From Sipunculus nudus (lineage: Eukaryota > Annelida > Sipuncula > Golfingiida > Sipunculidae), in contig CM049318.1 in the NCBI GenBank assembly GCA_026874595.1, positions 45,738,456-45,802,455 of the forward strand: a DNA stretch of 64,000 bases, given 5' to 3'. The translations under genes were made by a program, and so were the position numbers. Below, in pieces: positions 1-7,933 of the stretch. The notes under the pieces were generated by a model. The model saw nothing but the letters and a program-made list of their open reading frames with translations, was not told where the DNA came from and did not search any database. The first letter of the stretch is position 1; each line of letters begins with the position of its first letter.

Positions 1-219
1 TCGTTACGGTCTTGCCACACTCGCTTGGCAGTGTCTTCCAGCACAAGGTCTCGCCTGATTTGACCAAAATAGTGCTCCCCTCTGGTGTAGCTATTCAGGA
101 TACGAGGTCATAACGATACGCTTACGATATAGGTACTAGGCCTATAGTTAAAACGCTGTGTAAAGAGCGTAACACCCAAGACGAATCCATTAACACTGTA
201 CCTGAAAATGATACTGTTA

Positions 220-1368
220 TTTCAGAATTCTTAAGAAAAGTGAGGGTCTGCAAATTTTGTGTGCTCTAGTTGTCATCCCTCAATGTTCAGAACGTCAGAT
301 GTGCGTCTGAAGGAGGAGAATTATGATAAAGTATCAGAATCTTTGTTGAAAAAGATACTTGAATTTCGTCGTATCTCTTACAACAACCAAGACGGGATAT
401 GCAAAACATGCCACTTGGCTTGATGCGGTATGTGAGGTACTTCCAAAATTACCGTCAGAATCGCAAGTTGTTGGAATGAAATTAAAGCGCACTCTTCTTA
501 CTACATGTATTACTTTATTAGGCCTGATGTAGTGATGAATGCCCTCAGATGGTTGAAAAAGGAAAATCCGCATTATGCAAATATTGAAACAAATGAAAGT
601 ACTGACACGAAGGAAACTGAGGTTGGACTTGTGGGGCAGAAAAGCGATCTGAAACGGCGGGATGACATCCCATTCTTTTATTGACAGTTGGTGCCAGAGT
701 CATGCTTACATACAACATCGATACAGCCGATGGTCTAGTTAATGGTGTTATAAGAACAGTACAAAAGATAGTTAAGAATAGCAACGGAAAGGTTCTAGTG
801 ATTTTGATGAAATTTTGATGATGAATCTGTTGGAAAAGGCGCATTATCTTCTAGTCAGTGGAACCAGGAATACCCCAATGGAGTACCTATAAAGAGACAT
901 GAAGCAAGATACGAGAAAGGGAACCGAAAGGGAGCTCAGATTGCAAGAGGACAGTTTCCATTAACATTAGCATGGGCAGTGACGATCCACAAATTGCCAA
1001 GGTCTAACGGCAGACAAAATTGTTGTCAACATGAAAAAGAACAAGCGCTTTCGAAAGGACAAGCTTATGTTGCATTTAGTCGTGTGAAGACGTTGGAAGG
1101 TTTATATATTGTAGACTCTGATGCTGCTTTAATAAAAGCTAACCAGAAAGTTGAAGATGAAATGCACGAATTGCGACAAAATACATTAACAACTAATGAA
1201 CTGAAGCTGATGGAACGAAACCCTGACTGGACAATAATTGGTCATTTGAATGACGTTTTGAATATGTTATTTTCTCCCAAAGCTTCCAGACCTGTTGACT
1301 GCTACACAGGCTTGTATTTTCAATCGCACAGATGTGATTTGTTTCACCGAAACCTATTTGACAGATGA
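220..1368 (+). pseudogene. Helentron/Helitron replication-helicase remnant
   Basis: This is a decayed open reading frame of a rolling-circle transposon, read in more than one frame. At about 275-620 the translation has a cysteine-containing block (CKTCHL) and then MNALRWLKKENPHYANI, which resembles the DUF6570 region of Helitron-type proteins. From about 675 it jumps to the C-terminal part of a PIF1-like helicase: VPES..TYNIDTADGLVNGV-like text (in shifted frames), then at 955-1130 FPLTLAWAVTIHK and AYVAFSRVKTLEGLYIVD. The last two blocks are the conserved helicase motifs V and VI of the PIF1 family. The Walker A and B region is absent, so an internal deletion joins the two ends. Frameshifts and stops interrupt the reading. 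The longest intact part is 979-1368. The endonuclease fragment that follows supports the Helentron subtype. It is non-functional. Confidence 0.8.
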
Positions 1369-1526
1369 GCACAATCTGGATATATTTTCTACCAGTATGG
1401 CATATTCAGATATAATGTACCATCTGGACATAACCACAATGGCTTGCAGGGTGTAATGATATGTGTTAAGTAGAAACTACAACACAGGAGGTTACTGTCG
1501 AGTGTGAGGCACTGGAATGTAAAATA

Positions 1527-1889
1527 GTGCAGTTTGAAGTTCAGGAATCTAAACTGATTGTCGTAGTTGCATACAGAAAACCATTATACCCCCTGAAACA
1601 CTTTTGCTGCAGATTTCATTTTGTTATCTCCTCTTTTCCATTGAATTTGCCAGTGTTTGTACTGGGCGGCTTTAATGATGACTTGAATGAAAAGGAAGAA
1701 AGCAAATTATCTGTATTAATGAAGCAATTTGGATTCGAACAGTTTGTCAGAAATGCTACAACTGATAGAGGTACGCTGATTGACCATATTTACCACAACA
1801 GTGTTGGTACAATAGAAGATAGTGAAGAAGTACTTGATTCATACTTTTCTGATCACGATATAACACTTTTTTGTTTTAGGAGTAAATGA
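1527..1889 (+). pseudogene. Helentron-type AP-endonuclease-like domain fragment
   Basis: The 120-codon frame has the last part of an endonuclease/exonuclease/phosphatase-fold domain. VFVLGGFNDDL corresponds to the GDFN metal-site motif (first Gly-Asp replaced by Gly-Gly), RGTLIDHIYHN corresponds to the conserved D-H segment, and SYFSDHDITL to the terminal SDH motif. The N-terminal half of the domain with its catalytic Glu is not seen. It lies 160 bp behind the PIF1-like helicase remnant on the same strand. In Helentrons the endonuclease follows the helicase, so the two pieces are probably parts of one element. The same domain could come from a non-LTR retrotransposon, but the neighbour argues against it. 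A fragment of a similar domain recurs at 7687-7870. Confidence 0.7.
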
Positions 1890-2215
1890 ATTATGTATCA
1901 TTCTATTTATACTCCAGTAAATTTGATTATACTGTCATGTTATTGCTATTGCTATTATTATTATTATTATAACTACTTTTATTAATACTTTTATTATAAC
2001 CATTATTTTTTTTATATTAGTACATAATTAAAATATTTTTTTACATTTTATGGATGGATTGGTAAGTTTCAATAATGAGATTTTGAACAACTATGTATAA
2101 TGACACGTTTAATAAATCGCTTCTGTAAAACACATTTTGTGTTTCTCGTTCTAATAAGAGAAAAGTGTTATTGCATTCAAAGGCATCGCCTTTCCAATAT
2201 GCTTATACGTGTTAA
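1890..2215. other. AT-rich spacer, no gene seen
   Basis: AT-rich sequence with ATT/TTA trinucleotide runs around 1950-2030. It may hold the decayed 3' end of the Helentron, but I could not identify a terminal hairpin. No coding signal. Confidence 0.5.
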
Positions 2216-2217
2216 TA

Positions 2218-2231
2218 CAGACGTGCCTTGA
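2218..2231 (+). repeat. Tigger left terminal inverted repeat
   Basis: CAGACGTGCCTTGA, preceded by TA. It matches the reverse complement of 3615-3628 in all 14 positions. Confidence 0.9.
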
Positions 2232-2383
2232 CAATCCGGACTTTAATAATCCGGAAACCTTGCAATCCGACGTTTTTTAGTAAAACACGAATGGATCCCA
2301 TAGAAATTAGCCTTGACAAACCGACAGCCTCGGATTCCGACTCCGACATAACTTTTCCCGACACAAACAAGCATACCGACGTA

Positions 2384-2407
2384 CAGACGTGCCATGACAA
2401 TCCGACC
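2384..2407 (+). repeat. internal extra copy of the Tigger terminus
   Basis: CAGACGTGCCATGACAATCC here repeats the left end with one change (CCATGA for CCTTGA) 166 bp further in. It again follows TA. It is either a tandem duplication of the end or the relic of a nested short copy. Confidence 0.75.
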
Positions 2408-2537
2408 TGAAACCCATTCCCTTTGATGTCAGTTGTCGGCCCAGGTGGCACGCGCGGCCCCGTGGCTGCCGGCTGATGATGCCTAGCCCAGCTAATTAAC
2501 TACGGATGGGAAAACAAACATCGCTCGCCTCCCGGTA

Positions 2538-3179
2538 TTGTCACCTGACCGCACAACGTCGGAGGTACAGCCCATGGATGCGGGAGTGATAAGAAACTTC
2601 AAGGTGCATTACAAGCGTTACTTGCTGAAACAGTACGTCCAGAACTTCGATGAGAATGGATCAGTAGAGCGCATTAATGTAAAGGATGCGATTTACTTCG
2701 TCCGTGACGCTTGGAACGATGTAAAACAGTCAACGATCACCAACTGCTGGCGGCATACTGGGATTTTAGCAGGCGACACTGAAGTGTCCAGTGAAAACAC
2801 AGAAACCCCGCCGGCGGAAAGTGAACTTGGTGACCTCATACGAGCACTCCCACTAGCTGATCATGTGACCACGGAAGAATATGTATCCTGGGATAGCGCA
2901 GAACCAACGGAGGCCATGTTATCAACGCCTGATATCGTCTCACTGGTCAGCTGCACATCGACAGATGGAGGTGACAGCAATTCGGATGAGGATAGTGAAC
3001 CCCCAGAGCAAGTAACCGCAAAAGGAGCCATAGCTGGCATTGAGTCGGGGCTCCGTTACATGGAACAGGAAGGCTTCTCAGCCGAGGATATTGACGCTAT
3101 ACGCGGAGTGTTACGGAAGGTAAAGGAACACAGCATGAAGAGAGCTCGCTACCAGACGGACTTGTTTTCCTTTTTTTAA
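2538..3179 (+). pseudogene. Tigger-like DDE transposase, C-terminal part
   Basis: The 213-codon frame starts within the DDE catalytic core. TTSEVQPMDAGVIRNFK matches the conserved pogo/Tigger block (TSxxQPxDxGxI) that holds the third catalytic aspartate. It is followed by HYKRYLLKQYV, then VKDAIYFVRDAWNDV and STITNCWRHTGI, the usual order in this family. The rest, about residues 75-213, is an acidic, serine-rich tail of low conservation. The N-terminal CENP-B-type DNA-binding domains and the first two catalytic aspartates are missing; the left 320 bp of the element are non-coding. The apparent ATG is therefore only the first methionine in an open frame and not a real start. It lies inside the TA-flanked element 2218-3628. 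As it stands it cannot be catalytic. Confidence 0.88.
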
Positions 3180-3614
3180 ACGTAGATAGACACACCTTGC
3201 ATTTTATGTTGTTTACAGGGATGCATGGATACCAGATAGACTCTTTTACCTTCCGAAGAATGTGAAAAAACACATCATGCATGTATTGATCATAAGTAAT
3301 ATGGATACCAGAGTCGGAGAGACTTGTTGTTTTTATCAAGTGTAAACAAAACATCATGATTATTCATGGATGTATCCTTTTTGTATGCCTCCTTTTTGTA
3401 TGTAATAAAAGAGTATTGTATACCATATTTCGTTTTATTCTGTTCATTTGCTTTTTAATGATCATAATAAATATTATAGTGCCAGTTACATCTGTTTCCG
3501 ACAGTATAGCCAACCCGCCCCATCCCCCGTTTGACACTTTGACGTCCGTGATTTAACAAACCGACAGCCTTGTAATCCGACATAAATATCACATTCACAA
3601 TTGGTGTCGATTTA

Positions 3615-3628
3615 TCAAGGCACGTCTG
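3615..3628 (-). repeat. Tigger right terminal inverted repeat
   Basis: Reads TCAAGGCACGTCTG on the plus strand, the exact reverse complement of 2218-2231. TA follows at 3629-3630. Confidence 0.9.
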
Positions 3629-3630
3629 TA

Positions 3631-4206
3631 GTTTCCTTGAAATGTTGGAATGGATGCAAGTATGTTAATCACTAGTCTAGAAAGAAGATTATCCAAATGC
3701 AGTGCCTGTAAAGATTTATTATTATTGCCAGCGTATCGTATCCGTTCATTGTTTTGAACTTAAAGACCAATTTAATTTCATCCTTAATACGACAGTGCCG
3801 GCTAACTAAACCGTTTTGATATCAACAGATAACACACACCAATCACACCCGTGACGTGAACATTTTATTGAACACACAAAAGGAAAGCCATGCATTAAGA
3901 TAATCTGTAAATTAATAAGGATTAGATAAGACAAAAAGTTTCAAGCCAACGATAGCACATTTTATTATTGTAATCCAATTGTTTGCTCAAGAAGAAATGA
4001 GCATATTGTCATGTCTGACTAACTCTGACTCGCAGATAATACAAAGATATAACAAGAATAGCAATTTACGTTATCTTTACTTTGCCAAACTGGGGAAACC
4101 CCTTCTTAATTGTCTGTCCTTTTTGTTTTTTTGCACGATATGACAGCGTGGCATACTGGTCGGAGGGTTTTGGGCTATGTCAAACTGCTTTGTTTACCAC
4201 TGTCAA

Positions 4207-4209
<3 letters not shown>
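3631..4209. other. intergenic, nothing recognised
   Basis: AT-rich sequence with no open frame of known type and no repeat shared with other parts of the window. Confidence 0.5.

Positions 4210-4210
<1 letters not shown>

Positions 4211-4250
<40 letters not shown>
4211..4250. repeat. (TA)n microsatellite
   Basis: About 20 TA units directly abutting the left end of the Ginger-like element. A shorter TA run abuts its right end, so the element sits in a TA tract. Confidence 0.95.
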
Positions 4251-4254
<4 letters not shown>

Positions 4255-4389
4255 ACAGGCAATTTGTGAAACCAGGCATTTCGTGAAATGACTGAAATTT
4301 TTAGGCATTTCGTGAAATGACTGTTTCACTCAGGCATTTCATGAAATGACTAAAATTTCCAGGCATTACACGTAATGACTGAAATTTGG
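4251..4389 (+). repeat. left terminal inverted repeat of Ginger-like element
   Basis: Four ~30-bp units, each with a self-complementary core (CATTTCGTGAAATG, CATTTCATGAAATG, CATTACACGTAATG). It pairs with 5457-5593. Confidence 0.85.
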
Positions 4390-4782
4390 GCCCAGTCATT
4401 TCACGTAATGCCTGAATGCTATTTCTTGCTGAATGAGAACACCCATGGTCAGTTGAAAATCAGTTTATTTAATTTTTCGCTCTTGTAACACAGAATATTG
4501 TTTTAAAACAAAGCTTTAATGCAGGAGCACTTTGCAATTAAATAAACGGAATAATTGTTTTAAATATTTCACAACATATATCAATTATATATAATATATA
4601 ATATATGAAATATATATAATTATATAAAATATATAATAAATAAAAAGTATAGATATATAAAAATAAATAACTAATAATCAGGAATTTGGCATTGTTCTCA
4701 ATTATTTCAGAATTGGAACAAGCAATGTGTGGTAATGCTAACTTCTAATAAAGTAAATTAAATGTATATAATGATATCTGAC

Positions 4783-4950
4783 TTACTTCTTCCGTATATA
4801 GTAGACATGCCTTGATTTGGTAGAAGTGCTCTGGGAGTCATTCTTCAGCTGATCGATTGTAGAATAATATTCATCTCTATGAATCAGATACTTCTGACAC
4901 TTTGCGTACTTTTCAAACAATTCTTCTCTAAATTTAAGTTCATTAGCCAT
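4783..4950 (-). pseudogene. N-terminal exon of a KRBA2/Ginger-like integrase
   Basis: On the minus strand a frame starting MANELKFREELFEKYAKCQK continues to a block ending HVYYIRKK. The pattern of a short helical N-terminus, a YLIHRDEYYSTIDQLK-type segment and a YYIRK end resembles the first conserved block of the KRBA2-like integrase proteins encoded by Ginger-type elements. There the same position reads Y(W)LLKRY. The frame ends at GAAGAAGTAAGTCAG, where GTAAGT is a strong splice donor, so this may be a true first exon whose following exons were deleted. A longer frame starts at 5025, but the 26 extra residues look hydrophobic and unrelated. The assignment rests on a short stretch and is moderate. 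Confidence 0.5.
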
Positions 4951-5456
4951 ATTCAATGAGTGAACAAATGACAGCAGTTCAGTTGTCATCAACAAGTGAC
5001 AAGTGATGAACAAAATTCTGGTCACCTCCTATACCCCCCAATCTCAACAGTAAATCACTGGAGGATGTGAGCAGATCAAGGTAATTAACTGCTGGCAGAC
5101 CCGTACTGTGGTTTGGACAGATTGAGCAGATCAGCGATTCATTATGGCATGTGCCCATAACATTCAGCCCTAATAAGCAGATCCCTGGAGAGCATGTGTG
5201 TTACCAAACTGACCTGTGACTATGGGCTGCGGAGATCTGAGCAGGTCAGTTGATTTAGCAAACAGTCATAGTTGATAAAATATCATGATGTAAGCAGATC
5301 AGTGGTGAATAAGTGTCATTGACAATAAACACAGCCAAAATGCATGCATGGACCACTTGTGGTGACTATTTTGAAAAATAAAACACAAGAAATGAAGATT
5401 CGGTTGTTACACTAATTGCCTAAAACACCCTCAGGCAAAGTGTGTAAAAATGATCA

Positions 5457-5593
5457 CCAAATTTCAGTCATTACGTGTAATGCCTGGAAAATTTAGTCAT
5501 TTCATGAAATGCCTGAGTGAAACAGTCATTTCACGAAATGCCTTAAAATTTGTCATTTCACGAAATGCCTGGTTTCACAAACTGCCTGTAACA
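5457..5593 (-). repeat. right terminal inverted repeat of Ginger-like element
   Basis: Reverse complement of 4251-4389 with few differences. It ends GCCTGTAACA. Confidence 0.85.
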
Positions 5594-5608
5594 TATATAT
5601 ATATACAT

Positions 5609-5765
5609 CGTTACGAAGACAAATTGTTGAGGGAGAAACTCCTGGTCCAATCCGGGAGTCGAACCCAGGCCGGTGGCGCACTAGTCCGGCGAACCAACCA
5701 CTTCGCTAGCAAAGCAAGCTTCACTAGCGAGACAGTTCGGTCCGCTTTTATGTCACCCGGTAACA
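5609..5765 (-). repeat. 3' LTR of the TRIM (minus orientation)
   Basis: 157 bp. The last dinucleotide on the minus strand is CG rather than CA. It contains the tRNA-like module: B box GGTTCGACTCC inside a good T-arm (stem CTGGG/CCCGG, loop TTCGACT) and A box TAGCGAAGTGG. Confidence 0.8.
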
Positions 5766-5780
5766 CACCCCCTCTTAAGA
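5766..5780 (-). other. polypurine tract of the TRIM
   Basis: The minus strand reads TCTTAAGAGGGGGTG immediately before the 3' LTR, the position where plus-strand DNA synthesis is primed in LTR elements. Confidence 0.65.
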
Positions 5781-5865
5781 GCGTTCTGCTATCAGAACAA
5801 GACTAATTATCCTAGGAGTCACACTTTGGTGAGCTTATTCCCTGGGCCACAAAGTTAACCGTTAC

Positions 5866-5881
5866 CTTAGACGAGCCCCCA
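5866..5881 (-). other. primer-binding site of the TRIM
   Basis: The minus strand reads TGGGGGCTCGTCTAAG three bases after the 5' LTR. The first 12 bases are those of a proline-tRNA primer site. The following bases have diverged. Confidence 0.65.
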
Positions 5882-5884
5882 TTT

Positions 5885-6040
5885 TGTTACGAAGACAAAT
5901 TGTTTAGGGGAAAAATACTGGGCCGATCCGGGAGTCGAACCAAGTCGTTCGCGCACAAGTCCGGCGAACCAACCGCTTCGCTAGCAAAGCAAACTTCACT
6001 AGCGAGACAGTTCGGTCCGCTTTTATGTTACCCCGTAACA
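5885..6040 (-). repeat. 5' LTR of the TRIM (minus orientation)
   Basis: 156 bp, with TGTTACG at one end and CGTAACA at the other. It contains the tRNA-like module at 5931-5983 and, just behind it on the minus strand, a TTTTT run (5911-5915). Confidence 0.82.
5931..5983 (-). promoter_or_regulatory. tRNA-like RNA polymerase III promoter (A and B boxes)
   Basis: On the minus strand TAGCGAAGCGG (5973-5983) fits the A-box consensus TRGYNNARNGG and GGTTCGACTCC (5931-5941) fits the B box GGTTCGANTCC. The spacing of about 31 bp is that of a short tRNA gene. A TTTTT run 15 bases beyond the B box could end polymerase III transcription. A full cloverleaf with a paired acceptor stem is not seen, so this is tRNA-derived and not a tRNA gene. 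The 3' LTR has the same boxes but no TTTT run. Confidence 0.7.
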
Positions 6041-6057
6041 AAATATATAAATTAATC

Positions 6058-6083
6058 AAATATATATATATATATATATATAT
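6058..6083. repeat. short (TA)n microsatellite
   Basis: About 12 TA units beside the TRIM. Confidence 0.9.
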
Positions 6084-6128
6084 GTAAATGTATATATGTA
6101 TTTTCATAAATATATAAATTATATTATA

Positions 6129-6205
6129 CCATTGTTAGCTCGGCTGACTTTAAGTCATCTGAGCTATAGTTGTGGTCCATTGTCCGTCGTCCTTCCGTAG
6201 ATGTG
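6129..6205 (+). repeat. terminus of the GCTCAGCTGACT repeat family
   Basis: The segment starts TTAGCTCGGCTGACTTTAAG and continues TCATCTGAGCTATAG, then TTGTCCGTCGTCC. The same arrangement begins or ends the long repeats at 46302-48163, 50936-52515 and 57449. It forms a hairpin because GCTCAGNTGACT and GTCATCTGAGC are complementary. Confidence 0.7.
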
Positions 6206-7680
6206 GCACGTTTTGAAACCGTAAGACCTAGGAATCAAAAATTCAGCATAATGTTAAATGTCCCCAAGATCTCCTACCAAGCCGAAAACTGGGTCTTTGC
6301 TACTTCGTTCCTTTGAGAAATTAAGGAAAACCTCAATTTTTTTATTAAAAACCTGTTTTCACACTTCAGGACTACCTAATATCAAAACCACTCATCAGTT
6401 TTTCCTCATATTTACCATAAATATTCCTCTATATAGTTCCTATGTATATGCCAGAAATTAAGTATGTTCAGTATAAATTCTTTAAGTTATGGGCCCGAAC
6501 ATAATGGACTTTGTAAAAAATCAGGAAAAATATTTACTCACTTAACATGAAAAAATTTTCCCAAGTATATAACTATGTATAATTAAGATTCAATTATTTA
6601 CCCAAAATTAGATCTGAGTTTTGAAAATTTTTTAAGTTATTAGCATAAAAATAAAATCAGTACCTTAAATTTTGCCCAACTTTGACCATGGCACGTTTTT
6701 ATCCTGTAAGTACCATTGATTTAATTTTCAAAGCATGTAAACATAAATGTTTAATTTGTTTAAATCTGAAAATTGAAAATGAAAGCTTGAAAATTAAGCT
6801 AGTTATTGATTTTTTTCTTGAGGCTCTATTGTAGTCATTTGCTTTGATTACAGATGCAGGGTCCCACTCCAGGTCACTGGAAGTCAGCTGTGCCAGGGTT
6901 CCTGATTTGTTACAGTCACTGGGGGAGATCCCCTGCTGTGACAGGTGTACAGTTATTCTCATATCACCACCCTAATCACCCCCCGCCCTGCAAACCCATC
7001 CCACCAAGTGTTATGCAGTAATTGTTATTCTATTCACTGTATCTCCTTATTGTAATGCTGTTTCCACTCAATATGCAAAAAATTTCCTTGAAAAAGTAAT
7101 TCAAGGTGTAATCCAGAAGATGCAATGTTGTGTAATGTAGCATTTTTAAAGAAATCATTTTTCTTTTAAATGATTTTAACAAATATAATTGAACCCATCA
7201 GTATGCTTAAATTTACAAAATATGAAGCACATTATGGATAAATAAAGACACAATTAAAAAATGTGAAATCTAAATCAAGTATTATTTTTAGATATTTATT
7301 GTTTTGCAGATTTAAAAGATATATTTTTGTGGTAAAAAATAAACATTTGTATGCATGATGTGGTGTTATCTTACAAGATTGAGATTTATGATGATGCAAT
7401 TGAGAAAAATGAATCAACTTTCATATTCAGATATATATGTTATATTGGAAATGTATAGAAATATAAACTTAAATTAAAAAAAAAAATTGATGTGATAAAA
7501 AATGAGGATTTAATACAAACATTTGTTCATTATTTTTCCTGCATCAGCAGAATTTGAGATCAGGCTTTGTTTGCCCTGTTTTATGTTGTTAATTAGTTAT
7601 ATTTCAACTAGATACATTTCATAAAATAATACATATATATTTAATAATATATATTATACCAAAAAAAAATAGATTCAATT
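6206..7680. other. AT-rich region, no gene recognised
   Basis: The first few hundred bases probably belong to the repeat starting at 6129. The remainder is AT-rich with no recognisable coding sequence. Confidence 0.4.
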
Positions 7681-7686
7681 GAACAA

Positions 7687-7875
7687 ATGTGTAAACTACT
7701 GAAATGTCAACAGTTAATCAAAAAGCCAACTAATGATCATGGTAATAGTACAGATCATTTGTTCACAAACTGCTCACATGCTTCAGTTTCAACATTAGGA
7801 AACGCATGGTCAAGTCACAAAATATTATTTGCAGCAATTTCTTGCTCATCAATACAAACCAATCATATAAACCAA
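7687..7875 (+). pseudogene. endonuclease-domain fragment (Helentron/LINE type)
   Basis: A short frame reads LKCQQLIKKPTNDHGNSTDH, then LFTN and, about 20 residues later, WSSHKILFAAI. The order (xxQLIxxPT...HG..TDHxxxN...W(S)SxHKxxFxxI) is that of the C-terminal end of an endonuclease/exonuclease/phosphatase-fold domain. It parallels the fragment at 1527-1889 (FEQFVRNATTDRGTLIDH...FSDHDI). The frame then runs out into low-complexity sequence. It is probably the relic of a second Helentron. No other part of such an element is seen nearby. Confidence 0.6.
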
Positions 7876-7933
7876 CCATGGCCTTTATTTCCTCTTCCTC
7901 TTACACTTTATCGCCATTTGATATTATTTTAGA

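Larger units (their letters stand above)
2218..3628 (+). mobile_element. Tigger/pogo-type DNA transposon, internally deleted
   Basis: A 1411-bp element with inverted ends and target duplication. The left end begins CAGACGTGCCTTGA and the right end is its exact reverse complement for 14 bp. The dinucleotide TA lies directly outside each end (2216-2217 and 3629-3630), which is the Tc1/mariner/pogo target site. Subterminal regions repeat the word AATCCGAC or CAAACCGACAGCC several times on both sides. A second copy of the terminal sequence occurs inside at 2384. The element carries only the C-terminal part of a Tigger transposase, so it could move only with help from another copy. Confidence 0.9.
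4251..5593 (-). mobile_element. Ginger-like DNA transposon, non-autonomous
   Basis: A 1343-bp element with long terminal inverted repeats (about 139 bp) and termini TGTTACAGGC / GCCTGTAACA. These fit the TGTNR...YNACA rule described for Ginger1 elements. The flanks are TATA on both sides, compatible with a 4-bp duplication but not provable in a TA tract. Each inverted repeat is built of four ~30-bp units that contain the near-palindrome CATTTCGTGAAATG or CATTACACGTAATG. The interior is AT-rich, with a minus-strand exon that resembles the N-terminal part of KRAB-A-domain-2/Ginger-type integrase proteins. The integrase core is not present. Confidence 0.72.
5609..6040 (-). mobile_element. TRIM (miniature LTR retroelement) with tRNA-like LTRs
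   Basis: Two direct repeats of 157 and 156 bp (5609-5765, 5885-6040) flank only 119 bp of unique sequence. Read on the minus strand, the unit has all signals of a terminal-repeat retroelement in miniature. The LTR begins TGTTAC and ends GTAACA. Three bases after the 5' LTR is a primer site TGGGGGCTCGTC. Directly before the 3' LTR is the purine tract AAGAGGGGGTG. There is no coding capacity. Each LTR also contains A-box and B-box sequences of a tRNA promoter. The flanks show no clear 5-bp duplication (TACAT versus AAATA). Confidence 0.78.

Noticed and set aside
5640-6000. tRNA gene
   Set aside because: B box, T-arm and A box are present, but no paired acceptor stem and no plausible anticodon arm; the module is inside LTRs and is tRNA-derived only.
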